Shown: positions 40,363 to 49,574 of the stretch, piece by piece
Numbering within the stretch: position 1 is the stretch's first letter
Layout: each line of letters opens with the position of its first letter
Source: CAWDPQ01 sp963804245
GTDB lineage: Bacteria; Acidobacteriota; Vicinamibacteria; Vicinamibacterales; 2-12-FULL-66-21
Assembly: GCA_963804245.1 (NCBI GenBank)
Contig: CAWDPQ010000011.1
Span: 62,001-126,000, forward strand
Reading direction: 5' to 3'
DNA: 64,000 nt
Notes under the pieces: generated by a model
What the model saw: the letters and a program-made list of their open reading frames with translations, nothing else
Told to the model about the DNA's origin: nothing
Databases searched by the model: none
Position numbers and translations under genes: made by a program

Positions 40363-41970
40363 ATGGAAACACCAACCCTGAATTACCTGAACGCCGAGCA
40401 CGGTCTCGCGTCGTGGTTGCTGACGAAGGACCACAAGCGCATCGCGCTGCTGTACCTGGTCTCGATCACCGCGTTCTTCGCCGTCGGCGGTATCTTCGCC
40501 ACGATCGTCCGTCTCGAGCTGCTGACGCCGGCGGGCGACCTGCTGTCGTCGGAAACCTACAACAAGATGTTCACCATGCACGGCGTGGTGATGGTCTTCT
40601 TCTTCCTGATCCCGTCGATCCCCGCCGTGCTCGGTAATTTCCTGATCCCGATCATGGTCGGCGCGAAGGACCTCGCGTTCCCGCGCATCAATCTGCTCAG
40701 TTGGTACATCTACGTGCTGGGGGGACTCTTCACCCTGTACGCCGCGCTCAGCGGCGGCGTCGACACCGGTTGGACGTTCTACACACCGTACAGCACGGCC
40801 GCGGCGAACTCGCACGTCATGACGGCGGCGCTCGGCATCTTCATTACCGGGTTCTCCTCGATCCTCACCGGCCTGAACTTCATCGTCACGATCCACTCGA
40901 TGCGCGCGCCAGGACTCACGTGGTTCAGGCTGCCGTTGTTCGTGTGGGCGCACTACGCGACCAGCCTCGTCATGATCCTCGGAACGCCGGTCATCGCCAT
41001 CACCGTCCTGATGGTCGCGGCAGAGCGTGCGCTGCACCTCGGGATCTTCGATCCGGCGCTCGGCGGCGATCCGGTGCTCTTCCAGCATCTGTTCTGGTTC
41101 TACTCCCATCCGGCGGTCTACATCATGATCCTGCCGGCGATGGGGGTCATCAGCGAGATCGTTCAGGCATTCGCGCGCAAGAACATCTTCGGGTATTCCT
41201 TCATCGCGTTCTCGTCGCTGGCGATCGCCATCATCGGGTTCCTGGTGTGGGGGCACCATCTCTTCATCGCGGGTCAATCGGTGTACGCCGGACTGATCTT
41301 CTCCTTCATCAGCTTCCTCGTCGCGATTCCGTCGGCCATCAAGGTGTTCAACTGGACGGCCACCATCTACAAGGGGTCGGTCTTGCTCGAATCGCCGATG
41401 CTCTACGCGATTGGCTTCATCGGGCTGTTTACGATCGGCGGAATGACAGGACTGTTCCTGGCGACGATGGGCCTCGACATCCACGTGCACGATACCTACT
41501 TCGTGGTGGCGCACTTCCACTACATCATGGTGGGCGGCGCGATCATGGGCTACCTCGGCGGGCTGCACTACTGGTGGCCGAAGATCACGGGACGGCTCTA
41601 CAACGAGACATGGGCCAGGGTTGCCGCCATCATCGTCTTCGTCGGCTTCAACCTGACGTTCTTCCCGCAGTTCCTCGCCGGCTATCTCGGGATGCCGCGG
41701 CGGTACCACGCGTATCCGCCCGAGTACCAAGTGTTCAACGTCTTCTCGAGCGCAGGCGCCTCGATCCTGGCTTTCGGCTACGTCGTGCCGTTGGTCTACC
41801 TCACCTACTCGCTGTTCAAAGGTGAGAAAGCGCCGGCGGATCCCTGGGGTTCGCGCGGCCTGGAATGGGAGATCCCCTCTCCACCACCCACGTCGAACTT
41901 CACCGTGACGCCCATCGTGACGCACGGCACGCATCAGTACGCGTCCAGCGAAGAGGTCGGCATTGTCTAA
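40363..41970 (+). CDS. coxA: caa3-type cytochrome c oxidase subunit I, A2-type, system 2
   Basis: A 535-residue catalytic subunit with 12 helices. Ligands: His in TMHGVVM, YSHPAVY, HH in WGHHLF, and HDTYFVVAHFHY. The YSHPAVY motif (no Glu, Tyr-Ser instead) marks the A2 type. The K-channel lysine is present (PSAIKVFNW), unlike the system 1 subunit. Complete and intact. It overlaps coxC by eight bases. Confidence 0.95.
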   Translation: METPTLNYLNAEHGLASWLLTKDHKRIALLYLVSITAFFAVGGIFATIVRLELLTPAGDLLSSETYNKMFTMHGVVMVFFFLIPSIPAVLGNFLIPIMVGAKDLAFPRINLLSWYIYVLGGLFTLYAALSGGVDTGWTFYTPYSTAAANSHVMTAALGIFITGFSSILTGLNFIVTIHSMRAPGLTWFRLPLFVWAHYATSLVMILGTPVIAITVLMVAAERALHLGIFDPALGGDPVLFQHLFWFYSHPAVYIMILPAMGVISEIVQAFARKNIFGYSFIAFSSLAIAIIGFLVWGHHLFIAGQSVYAGLIFSFISFLVAIPSAIKVFNWTATIYKGSVLLESPMLYAIGFIGLFTIGGMTGLFLATMGLDIHVHDTYFVVAHFHYIMVGGAIMGYLGGLHYWWPKITGRLYNETWARVAAIIVFVGFNLTFFPQFLAGYLGMPRRYHAYPPEYQVFNVFSSAGASILAFGYVVPLVYLTYSLFKGEKAPADPWGSRGLEWEIPSPPPTSNFTVTPIVTHGTHQYASSEEVGIV

Positions 41971-42700
41971 CGCCCACTCCGAGCACTATCCCGGTCCGAT
42001 TCATCAGCCGCCGGTCCATACAGACCGGCGCTCCGATGCGCACGGGCACGCCGGCGATCATCGGAAGTTGCAGCACCATTTCGATGATCTGGCCCAGCAG
42101 CTCGAAGCGTCGACGCTCGGCATGTGGACCTTCCTGGTCACCGAGATCATGTTCTTCGGCGGGTTGTTCCTGGCCTACCTGGTATACCGATCCACGTATC
42201 CGACGGGTTTTCAGGAAGCCAGCAATCACCTCAATGTCATCTGGGGTGCAGTCAACACCATCGTACTCATCGTCAGCTCGCTGACGATGGCGCTCGCCGT
42301 TCGCGCGGCTCAGACCAGCGCGCCGCCGAAGACGCAGGTGGGCTGGATACTCGCAACGATGGTGCTGGGGTCGGCCTTCCTCGGCGTGAAGGTCATCGAG
42401 TACGCGGACAAGTTCAAACACCACCTCGTGCCGGGTCCGAACTTCGCGTGGGAGGGGAAATACCCGCAGGCCGCGGAGATCTTCTACTCGCTGTACTTCT
42501 GCATGACGGGTTTGCACGCATTGCACATGATCATCGGTCTGGGAATGATGACGGTCATCGCGATCATGGCCTGGAAACGGCAGTTCGACTCGAGCTGGTA
42601 TACGCCGGTGGAGGTCTCTGGCCTGTACTGGCACTTCGTGGACATTGTCTGGATCTTCCTCTTCCCGTTGCTGTATCTCATCGGTTATCACTACCACTGA
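41963..42700 (+). CDS. coxC: Cytochrome c oxidase subunit III, system 2
   Basis: A 245-residue membrane protein with a His-rich N terminus (HSEHYPGPIHQPPVH) before the helices. Conserved segments are TEIMFFGGLFLAY, a glutamate in VIEYADKFKHH, TGLHALHMIIG and YWHFVDIVWIFLFP. It starts at a TTG (41963) inside the coxA stop region, an overlap of eight bases; no better start keeps the N terminus. It is about 50 residues longer than the system 1 copy. Confidence 0.92.
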   Translation: MSNAHSEHYPGPIHQPPVHTDRRSDAHGHAGDHRKLQHHFDDLAQQLEASTLGMWTFLVTEIMFFGGLFLAYLVYRSTYPTGFQEASNHLNVIWGAVNTIVLIVSSLTMALAVRAAQTSAPPKTQVGWILATMVLGSAFLGVKVIEYADKFKHHLVPGPNFAWEGKYPQAAEIFYSLYFCMTGLHALHMIIGLGMMTVIAIMAWKRQFDSSWYTPVEVSGLYWHFVDIVWIFLFPLLYLIGYHYH

Positions 42701-42709
42701 GCGACACTG

Positions 42710-43009
42710 ATGTCTGGTCACGTTGCATCCGTAAAGCTGTATTACGCGGTATTCGCCGCCCTGATCGTCGGCACGATTCTGACGGTCCTCGTCGCCAGCG
42801 TCGACCTCGGACCTCTGAACAATGTGGTCATGCTGACGGTCGCGTTCACGAAGGCCCTGCTCGTGATTCTGTTCTTCATGCACGTCCGCTGGGGCTCGCG
42901 GCTGACCTGGGTGATTGCCGGATCGGGTTTCGTGTGGCTAATCATCATGTTCAGCCTGACGCTGGCCGACTACATGAGCCGAGGGTGGATTCAGGGGTCG
43001 TTGAGATAA
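42710..43009 (+). CDS. coxD: Cytochrome c oxidase subunit IV-like, system 2
   Basis: A 99-residue, three-helix subunit IV-type protein: VKLYYAVFAALIVGTILTV, then FTKALLVILFFMHVRWGS with the family Lys and FMH, then the last helix. It starts ten bases after coxC and ends the system 2 operon. A long word-repeat inverted array follows directly and may serve as a terminator. Confidence 0.87.
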   Translation: MSGHVASVKLYYAVFAALIVGTILTVLVASVDLGPLNNVVMLTVAFTKALLVILFFMHVRWGSRLTWVIAGSGFVWLIIMFSLTLADYMSRGWIQGSLR

Positions 43010-43088
43010 CGTGCTACGTGCGATGTGCTACGTGCGACCGACTTGGCACGTAGCACGTGGCACGTAGCACCTGGCACGTCGCACGTGT
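43010..43088. repeat. GTGCTACGTGCGA word array with inverted second half
   Basis: Tandem GTGCTACGTGCGA words are followed by GGCACGTAGCACGTGGCACGT-type words, the reverse complement. The whole could fold into a long imperfect hairpin directly after the oxidase operon. The same word recurs at 46484-46640 and, in remnant form, at 62714-62745. Confidence 0.75.
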
Positions 43089-43171
43089 TTACCGCCCGGA
43101 TCCCGCCATTTGCCGGTCGGACGGACCCGCTCGGCCCGATCTTCCGTAGGATTACGTATACTGGGCGTTCG

Positions 43172-43222
43172 AGAAAGGAAGAACCTTCGACCTTCCTCCT
43201 TCTGCCTTCTTCCTTCTTCCTT
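43172..43222. repeat. GAAGGAA/TTCCTTC word array before the adaptor gene
   Basis: AAGGAAGAACC followed by repeated CCTTCCTCCTTCTGCCTTC words just upstream of the adaptor GTG start. It is the same word type as 51876-51918. Confidence 0.6.
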
Positions 43223-43230
43223 TTACGAGC

Positions 43231-44637
43231 GTGGCTACATCCAATCTGAAAGACGACCTCGCATCGCTGCGCATCGACAGCTCCGCACGTGGCGGCGGCG
43301 GCCGTCGCGGCACGTGGATCGCGCTGGTCATCATCGTCGCGGTGCTGGCGGGGGGCGGCTGGCTGTGGAGCCGTCGCGTGGAAGCGGCTGATGTGAAAAC
43401 CGCAACCGTGACCGCACAGACCGGGGCGGGCGCAGCACCTGGCGCGGTGTTGAACGCGTCCGGGTATGTGACCGCTCGCCGGCGGGCGACGGTCTCGTCG
43501 AAAGTCACGGGCAAGGTGCTCGAGGTCTTCGTCGAAGAAGGAAAAGCCGTACGGCGCGGACAAGTGCTGGCGCGGCTGGACGACTCGCAGATTCGAGCGG
43601 CCCTGGCGGTCGCACAGGCCCAACTCGGGAGCGCGCGCAAAGCGGCGGCGGAGGATCAGGCGCGTCTCCGTGAAGCGGAGCTGAGCCTGGGACGGCGGCG
43701 ACAGCTGCTGAAGGAAGGGGTCATCGGCCGGGCGGAGCTCGACACATCGGAAGCGCAGGTCGAATCGCTGAAGGCACGGATTGCGCTCGCCGACGAGCAG
43801 GTGCACGTTGCGACGACGCAGATCAAGGCCATTCAAACCGACCTGGCCGACATGGTGGTGCGCGCGCCGTTCAACGGCATCGCCATCTCGAAGGATGCGC
43901 AGCCGGGAGAGATGATCTCCCCGGTGTCAGCTGGCGGCGGGTTCACGCGAACCGGCATCTGCACGATTGTGGACATGACCTCCCTGGAGATCGAGGTCGA
44001 CGTCAGCGAGAGCTACATCAACCGCGTGCGGCCCGCACAACCGGTGGAGGCGGTGCTGGATGCGTATCCCGATTGGCGCATTCCGGCGCAGGTGATCACC
44101 ACGGTGCCCTCGGCCGACAGGCAGAAGGCGACGGTTCGTGTGCGTATCGGATTCGACGCCGAGACCGCGAACGAGCAAACGCGAGCGAGCCCGCGCGAAC
44201 GGCCGCCTTCGGGTCCGAGCCCCTCCGGCGAGCCTCGCCGAAGCCTTGGCGGAGGCGGGAGCGGGGATCAAGGGGCCCCCGCGAGTGAGCGCGTCGGGGG
44301 GTCCGCGGGGGCGAAGCCCTCCGGATATGAACTGGACCCTCGCATTCTCCCGGACATGGGGATCAAGGTGTCGTTCCTGAACGATCGCGCCGCGCCGACG
44401 GCTGGCGATGTCTCGCCGCGTGCCCGTCTGCTGGTGCCGAAGACCGCGGTGCGGACGCAGAACGGCGCCAGCGTGATTTTCGTCGTACAAAGCGATCGAG
44501 TGGAACGCCGCGCGGTGAAGCTGGGCGTCGAGGACAAAGGCCAGATCGAGGTTGTTTCGGGAATCAACGCCGGCGAACGCGTCGTGGTCGAGGGACCACC
44601 GACGCTCGAAGACGGCGCACGGGTTAAGGAGCGCTGA
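43231..44637 (+). CDS. Periplasmic adaptor (HlyD/MacA-like) of an ABC export system
   Basis: A 468-residue membrane-fusion protein from a GTG start. It has an N-terminal helix (WIALVIIVAVLAGGGWLW), a lipoyl/barrel first half (ASGYVTARRRATVSSKVTGKV), a coiled-coil hairpin around residues 120-195, then the beta-barrel and C-terminal membrane-proximal domain. Between VRIGFDAE and LDPRILPDMGIKV, where relatives are continuous, about 57 residues (rich in Gly, Pro, Arg, Ser) are encoded by a repeat copy at about 44166-44335, in frame. It overlaps the ATPase gene by one base. With the ATPase and two permeases it forms a MacAB-type tripartite exporter; the substrate is unknown. Confidence 0.9.
   Translation: MATSNLKDDLASLRIDSSARGGGGRRGTWIALVIIVAVLAGGGWLWSRRVEAADVKTATVTAQTGAGAAPGAVLNASGYVTARRRATVSSKVTGKVLEVFVEEGKAVRRGQVLARLDDSQIRAALAVAQAQLGSARKAAAEDQARLREAELSLGRRRQLLKEGVIGRAELDTSEAQVESLKARIALADEQVHVATTQIKAIQTDLADMVVRAPFNGIAISKDAQPGEMISPVSAGGGFTRTGICTIVDMTSLEIEVDVSESYINRVRPAQPVEAVLDAYPDWRIPAQVITTVPSADRQKATVRVRIGFDAETANEQTRASPRERPPSGPSPSGEPRRSLGGGGSGDQGAPASERVGGSAGAKPSGYELDPRILPDMGIKVSFLNDRAAPTAGDVSPRARLLVPKTAVRTQNGASVIFVVQSDRVERRAVKLGVEDKGQIEVVSGINAGERVVVEGPPTLEDGARVKER
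44166..44335. repeat. In-frame repeat insertion in the adaptor gene
   Basis: It contains GGCGAGCCTCGCC, GGCGGAGGCGGGAGCGGGG, GGGGCCCCCGCGAGTGAG and GGGGGTCCGCGGGGGCGAAG in an order matching the intergenic copy at 19743-19860 (minus strand). The insertion keeps the frame and adds a Gly/Pro/Ser-rich loop. Confidence 0.65.
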
Positions 44638-45323
44638 TGCAGACCCTGGTCAGGATTCAGGATCTCCACAAGGTGTATTTCCGCGGAAGCGAGCGCATCG
44701 ATGTGCTGCAGGGGGTGAACCTCGAGATTCCGCAGGGAGATTTCCTCGCGTTGATGGGACCATCGGGATCGGGCAAGACCACCCTTCTCAATCTGATCGG
44801 GGGGCTGGACACGCCGTCGGAGGGATCGATCGAGGTTGCCGGCGACCGGATCGACAAGATGGCGGGAAGCCGGCTCGCCGCATGGCGGGCGCGGCACATC
44901 GGATTCGTCTTCCAGCTCTACAACCTGCTGCCGGTGCTGACGGCGGCGCGGAACGTGGAGTTGCCGCTGTTGCTCACGAAGCTGTCCGCCGCCGATCGAA
45001 AGCGCCGCGTGCAAACGGCACTGTCAGTGGTCGGCCTCGGCGATCGCGCCAGCCACTATCCGCGGCAACTGTCAGGCGGACAGGAACAGCGAGTCGGCAT
45101 CGCCCGCGCGATCGTGACCGACCCGACGCTGCTCCTGTGCGACGAGCCGACCGGCGATCTCGATCGCAAATCGGGCGACGAGATCCTCGAGCTGTTGCAC
45201 ACGCTGAACAAGGAACACGGCAAGACCATCGTGATGGTCACGCACGACCCGCACGCGGCGGCGCGCGCGGTACGAACGCTCCACCTCGAAAAAGGCACGC
45301 TCGTCAGGGAGGCGGCGGCATGA
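44637..45323 (+). CDS. ABC transporter ATP-binding protein (LolD/MacB type)
   Basis: A 228-residue ATPase. Walker A is GPSGSGKTT, the signature LSGGQEQRVGIARA, Walker B LLLCDEPTGDLD and the switch His in VMVTHDPHA. The family is the MacB/LolD/FtsE group that drives FtsX-type permeases. TGATG overlap with the adaptor and ATGA overlap with the first permease show translational coupling. Confidence 0.95.
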   Translation: MQTLVRIQDLHKVYFRGSERIDVLQGVNLEIPQGDFLALMGPSGSGKTTLLNLIGGLDTPSEGSIEVAGDRIDKMAGSRLAAWRARHIGFVFQLYNLLPVLTAARNVELPLLLTKLSAADRKRRVQTALSVVGLGDRASHYPRQLSGGQEQRVGIARAIVTDPTLLLCDEPTGDLDRKSGDEILELLHTLNKEHGKTIVMVTHDPHAAARAVRTLHLEKGTLVREAAA

Positions 45324-46483
45324 AATACGTTCCTCTGGTCTGGCGGAATCTGATGCGGCGGAAGATCCGTACGATCTTCACCATTCTCTCCATCCTGATT
45401 GCCTTCGTCCTGTTTGGCGGACTGATGGCCATACGCGCTGCGTTCACGATGGGCGTCGACGTTGCCGGCGCCGATCGGCTGATGATGATCCACAAGGTGT
45501 CGATCATCCAGCTGCTCCCGAAAAGCTACGGCGAACGCATTCGCGCCACCGAAGGGGTGACCGAGGTGTCGCACGCCAACTGGTTCGGGGCCTACTACCA
45601 GGATCCGACCAACTTCATCCAGAACATGGCGGTGGATCCGGAGAGCTGGCTGCGGATGTACCCGGAGTTCGAGGTTCCCGAGGATCAGAAAAAGGTGTGG
45701 TTGAGCGATCGCACCGGCGCGCTCATCGGCAGCGATCTCGCCCTGAAATGGGGCTGGAAGATCGGCGACCGCATCCCGCTCATCTCGCCGATTTACCGCA
45801 AGCCGGATGGTACGCCGTGGGAGTTCACGATCGACGGCATCTACACCTCGGCGAAGCAGGGCGTCGACAAAACGCAGTTCTTCTTCCACTGGGACTATCT
45901 GAACGAGACCTTCCGCAATTCCGGCTTCATGAACGGACAGGTCGGGTGGTACATCTTCAGGGTCGCGGATCCTGCGACCTCCGACCAGCTCGCCAAACGA
46001 ATCGACGCGATGTTTGCGAATTCGCCGGCCGAAACGAAGACGGCAACCGAGAAGGCGTTCATCTCTGACTGGGCCAAGCAGGTGGGCGACATCGGCGCCA
46101 TCATGATAGCGATCGCGACCATCGTGATGTTCTTCATCCTGTTCGTCGCCGGAAACGCCATGGCGCAGTCGATCCGCGAGCGTACCAACGAGCTCGGTGT
46201 GCTGAAGACGATCGGTTTCAGCGATGGACGAATCCTCGCCCTCGTCCTGCTCGAGTCGTGCGTCATCGCGCTCGTCGGCGGCGGCATCGGCCTGGCGGTG
46301 TCGTGGCTGATCATCGCGCAGGGAGACCCGACGAACGGCATGCTGCCGATCTTCCACTTCCCGACGCGGGATCTTATTTTCGGTATCGGGCTCGTCCTTT
46401 TGCTCGGCCTCGGTACCGGTCTCCTGCCGGCATATCAAGCCGGACGGCTCAAGATCGTCGATGCGCTGAGAAGGACGGGGTAA
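45320..46483 (+). CDS. FtsX/MacB-type ABC permease 1
   Basis: A 387-residue permease. One N-terminal helix is followed by a periplasmic MacB-like domain (about residues 45-260) and three C-terminal helices of the FtsX fold (AQSIRERTNELGVLKTIGF, then LIFGIGLVLLLGLGTG). Four-base overlap with the ATPase. It works with permease 2 as a heterodimer, or each forms its own exporter. It is separated from permease 2 by a 157-base repeat array inside the operon. Confidence 0.93.
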   Translation: MKYVPLVWRNLMRRKIRTIFTILSILIAFVLFGGLMAIRAAFTMGVDVAGADRLMMIHKVSIIQLLPKSYGERIRATEGVTEVSHANWFGAYYQDPTNFIQNMAVDPESWLRMYPEFEVPEDQKKVWLSDRTGALIGSDLALKWGWKIGDRIPLISPIYRKPDGTPWEFTIDGIYTSAKQGVDKTQFFFHWDYLNETFRNSGFMNGQVGWYIFRVADPATSDQLAKRIDAMFANSPAETKTATEKAFISDWAKQVGDIGAIMIAIATIVMFFILFVAGNAMAQSIRERTNELGVLKTIGFSDGRILALVLLESCVIALVGGGIGLAVSWLIIAQGDPTNGMLPIFHFPTRDLIFGIGLVLLLGLGTGLLPAYQAGRLKIVDALRRTG

Positions 46484-46640
46484 GCACGTGCGACGTGCGA
46501 CGTGCGACGTGCGACGTGCGACGTGCGACTGCGCTGCGACGTGCGACGTGCGACGTGCGATCTGCCCCATGTAGCACGTTGCACCTAGCACATCGCACGT
46601 GATGCCCCATGTAGCACGTTGCACGTAGCACATCGCACGT
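46484..46640. repeat. GCGACGT word array inside the ABC operon
   Basis: At least nine ACGTGCG words in tandem, then two larger near-identical units containing CCCCATGTAGCACGTTGCAC and TAGCACATCGCACGTG. The second half contains the reverse complement of the first, giving hairpin potential. There are no spacers, so it is not a CRISPR. Confidence 0.8.
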
Positions 46641-46653
46641 GAAGGGTGTCTCT

Positions 46654-47841
46654 ATGAATTGGCTATCGCAGGTAATCGCCGTGACTGGTGTGACGCTTCG
46701 TTCGATCCCCCAGCGTCTCGGATCGACGATGGTGGCCGTCATCGGCATCGCCGGCGTCGTCATCGTCTTTACGGCGGTGCTGTCGATTGCTGAAGGCTTT
46801 CGCGCCGCCATGAGGGGAACCGGCGACCCGCAGACCGTCATCGTCCTGCGTCAGGGCAGCGATACGGAGATGACCAGCGGATTTTCCGGCGACGACGTCA
46901 AGCTCATTTCGGAAGCACCAGGGATTGAGCAGGGTCCGCAGGGGCCGAGTGCCTCCCCTGAGCTCTTCGTGATCGTCGGCCATCCGCTCAAACGGAGTGG
47001 GACCGACGCCAACGTGCCACTGCGTGGAGTCTCGCTCGCAGCGCTGCAGGTCAGGCCGCGGCTCAAGATCGTCGAAGGCCGGATGTTTCAGCCGGGCACG
47101 AACGAGATCGTGGTCGGCCGCGCCGCTTCCCGGCAATTCGTCGGGCTGACGGTCGGCTCGTCGGTGCGTTGGGGTGAGAGCACATGGCAGGTCGTCGGCC
47201 TCTTCGAAGCCGACGGCAGCGTCGCCGAGTCGGAGATCTGGTGCGACGCCAAGGTGCTGCAGCCGGCGTACCGCCGCGGCAACAGCTATCAATCGGTCTA
47301 TCTCAGGCTCGAATCGCCCGACGCGCTGCAGAAGTTGAAGGATGCGTTGACCGTCGATCCGCGATTGAACGTCACGGCGATTCGCGAGCCCGATTACTAC
47401 GCGCAGCAGTCGCAGGTCCTGCAAACCATCATTCGCACAATCGGGACTGCGATCGCCGCGTTGATGGGACTCGGTGCCATATTCGGCGCGGTGAATACGA
47501 TGTATTCCGCGGTCGCCGCGAGAGCGCGGGAAATCGCTACCCTGCGTGCGCTCGGCTTCGCGAGAAGTCCGGTTGTCGTCTCCGTACTCGTCGAGTCGCT
47601 GCTCTTGAGCCTCGTCGGCGGTGTGATAGGGGGACTGCTAGCGTGGGCGGCGTTCGACGGGTATCAGACAGCCACCATGAACTGGCAGTCGTTCAGTCAA
47701 GTCGCGTTTGCGTTTGCCGTCACTCCCAGTCTTTTGACCCGGGGCCTGATCTACGCAGCGTTCATGGGTCTGATCGGTGGGCTGCTGCCAGCCATTCGTG
47801 CGGCGCGTCTGCCGATCGTGACCGCGCTGCGGGAGTTGTGA
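46654..47841 (+). CDS. FtsX/MacB-type ABC permease 2
   Basis: A 395-residue permease with the same plan as permease 1: N-terminal helix (LGSTMVAVIGIAGVVIVFTAVL), periplasmic domain, three C-terminal helices (ARAREIATLRALGFARSP). The ATG at 46654 is chosen; a GTG at 46639 lies in the repeat array. It is the last gene of the export operon. Confidence 0.92.
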   Translation: MNWLSQVIAVTGVTLRSIPQRLGSTMVAVIGIAGVVIVFTAVLSIAEGFRAAMRGTGDPQTVIVLRQGSDTEMTSGFSGDDVKLISEAPGIEQGPQGPSASPELFVIVGHPLKRSGTDANVPLRGVSLAALQVRPRLKIVEGRMFQPGTNEIVVGRAASRQFVGLTVGSSVRWGESTWQVVGLFEADGSVAESEIWCDAKVLQPAYRRGNSYQSVYLRLESPDALQKLKDALTVDPRLNVTAIREPDYYAQQSQVLQTIIRTIGTAIAALMGLGAIFGAVNTMYSAVAARAREIATLRALGFARSPVVVSVLVESLLLSLVGGVIGGLLAWAAFDGYQTATMNWQSFSQVAFAFAVTPSLLTRGLIYAAFMGLIGGLLPAIRAARLPIVTALREL

Positions 47842-48131
47842 CGAATTCGCACTCTCAATTTCTGACCTGCGCGCGTGATCGTCGATCGGCAACCGTATCG
47901 ATTCCCAACGGAGCAATTTACCAAGGCGTACAGGTTTCACGACCCACGTTTGAGGTGTCCGATCGACACGTCCGTGACGACTCCTTGACCTAACCTGCTG
48001 GTAGGTGAATGGTTACCAGCACGGATCGCATCTAGGTGCCAGCCAGCAAGCACCCGGTACGCGGGTTGCTATCTCCTCAGTGAACACTACAAGTTTATTG
48101 GTCCGTCGGAACCCAGTGGAGGGACCGAGCC
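47842..48131. other. Intergenic region with no recognised gene
   Basis: Between permease 2 and the small helix-turn-helix-like gene. I see no coding frame of note. A GGAGGGA ribosome-binding site precedes the ATG at 48132. No convincing promoter pair stands out. Confidence 0.4.
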
Positions 48132-48380
48132 ATGCGTATGGATGACGTGCTGCAGCGAATTCAGGGCGAGTTCGTAGAAATGCCCGGCCTGCGGCTGACG
48201 ACAGCACAAGCGCAACGGCTCTGGGGGCTCGAACGCGACGTGTGTGATGCGTTGCTGGGGGCTCTCGTGGACGCCAAGTTTTTGTCACAGACGCGTGACG
48301 GCGCATTCGTAAGAACCGACGGCGCACGGCCGATGCGTGTCCGGACTTCGAGGTCTGGACAGTCATTAGCTGTCGCCTGA
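48132..48380 (+). CDS. Small winged-helix-like protein (function unknown)
   Basis: An 82-residue protein. MRMDDVLQRIQGEFVEMPGLRLTTAQAQRLWGL and CDALLGALVDAKFLSQTRDGAFVR fit a helix-turn-helix with a short wing, a small family common in soil bacteria whose role is unknown. GGAGGGA lies upstream. It stands alone, 290 bases after the ABC operon. The basic C terminus (RPMRVRTSRSGQ) could help DNA binding. Confidence 0.7.
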   Translation: MRMDDVLQRIQGEFVEMPGLRLTTAQAQRLWGLERDVCDALLGALVDAKFLSQTRDGAFVRTDGARPMRVRTSRSGQSLAVA

Positions 48381-48529
48381 GTTGCACCCACCGGTGTCGA
48401 CCGGCTGACTACCTGCCTCGTCAGCCAAGTGGTCGGCTCGCCATCCCCGCTCCCCGGGCGGAAGGCGCCCGCGGCCAGGATCGTCGGAGGTTGGGGACTT
48501 CGGTCTTCAACCTTCGACTTCATTTCTTA

Positions 48530-48575
48530 GCTCCCCGTTCCCCAGTTCCCCAGTTCCCCAGTTCCCCAGCGTTCT
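48530..48575. repeat. GTTCCCCA word array between convergent genes
   Basis: Five tandem GTTCCCCA words lie between the ends of two convergent genes. No inverted half is obvious. Confidence 0.7.
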
Positions 48576-48576
48576 G

Positions 48577-49074
48577 CTACTTGAACGTTTCCACCGCTTT
48601 CACCTCGCTCACGAGCCAATTTCCTCCCGTCTTCACCATTCTCAGCGCCAGCTCTCGAGCCTCGACCGCATCCTCGCCAGCTACGCGGCTGCGCCTGCGG
48701 AACGCCGCGGTGACGTTGACTTCAGCGGTTGACGGGGCGGAAATGGTCACGTTTTGGTCGAGCAGTTCCAGAGTAAAGGCGGACGTTCGAGGCTGGAGCC
48801 GCGTAGCCATGGCAACCAACGTCTGCCGTCCGCGGATTGGCGGCGCGCCATCGCCAAACTCGACGACGACGTCTTCCGTGAAGTACGTGCCGATGCGAGC
48901 GGCGTGCGCGATCGTGGCCAGACCCGCGGCGGTGGTCTCGTTGAATTCGGCGGCAAATGCGTTCAGTCGGCGGCGCACGTCGCGCTTGTCGTCGGGCCCC
49001 CAGTAGCGCCAGGCCACGACGGCGAGGACGAGAACGACGAGGGACACGAGAACCGGGCGCCGCCGCGACATCAA
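48577..49074 (-). CDS. Membrane-anchored SnoaL/NTF2-like protein
   Basis: A 165-residue protein with an N-terminal helix (PVLVSLVVLVLAVVAWRYW) and a domain of about 130 residues with the cone-shaped NTF2-like pattern (RLNAFAAEFNETT, TYFTEDVVVEFGDGAPPIRGRQTL, NWLVSEVKAVETF). No catalytic residues are obvious. Its ATG overlaps the signal peptidase stop by four bases, so they are one transcript. Confidence 0.72.
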   Translation of the reverse strand: MMSRRRPVLVSLVVLVLAVVAWRYWGPDDKRDVRRRLNAFAAEFNETTAAGLATIAHAARIGTYFTEDVVVEFGDGAPPIRGRQTLVAMATRLQPRTSAFTLELLDQNVTISAPSTAEVNVTAAFRRRSRVAGEDAVEARELALRMVKTGGNWLVSEVKAVETFK

Positions 49075-49562
49075 TAGAGGACCTTCCCGAGAATGCGCTC
49101 GCGATCGACGATGCCGAACTTGTGCGCGCCCTGCTCCATACCGCGATTGTCTCCCACGGCGAAGTACTCACGCGCGCCGAGCGTGACTTCGGGTCGATCC
49201 CAGGGGCGCTGATTCTTGATGTACGGCTCCGACAGCGGAACGCCGTTGATGTGAATCACTCCGCCAACGAACGCGAGACGCTCGCCCGGCAGTCCAACGA
49301 TGCGCTTGACGTACACCACGTGAGGGCCGGCGAGCCGAATCGCCACAACGTCGCCGCGAGCGGGCTCTGCCAGCCGGTAACTCAATCGGTTCACCAGGTT
49401 CAGCGAGTTCGACCGATACGTCGGCTCCATGCTGATCCCGTCGGTGCGGATGGGAATGAAGATCCAGGTGAACGTGATGAACGCGACTGCGGCAAGAACC
49501 AGCACCCGCACCGCTGTGCGGCGCGGGTTGGTTCCAAAAATGATCCGCCGCGTCAGGGACAA
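49071..49562 (-). CDS. lepB: Signal peptidase I
   Basis: A 163-residue membrane serine protease. One helix is followed by the catalytic Ser in DGISMEPT and Lys in YVKRIVGLPGE, then box E (YFAVGDNRG). It is short but complete for the family. It removes signal peptides on the outer face of the inner membrane. It is upstream of the NTF2-like gene, with a word-repeat array before it. Confidence 0.94.
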   Translation of the reverse strand: MSLTRRIIFGTNPRRTAVRVLVLAAVAFITFTWIFIPIRTDGISMEPTYRSNSLNLVNRLSYRLAEPARGDVVAIRLAGPHVVYVKRIVGLPGERLAFVGGVIHINGVPLSEPYIKNQRPWDRPEVTLGAREYFAVGDNRGMEQGAHKFGIVDRERILGKVLY

Positions 49563-49574
49563 GTCTGCAGTATA

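Noticed and set aside
46484..46640. CRISPR array
   Set aside because: Units are seven to thirteen bases with no spacers, no cas genes are present, and the second half is the inverse of the first.
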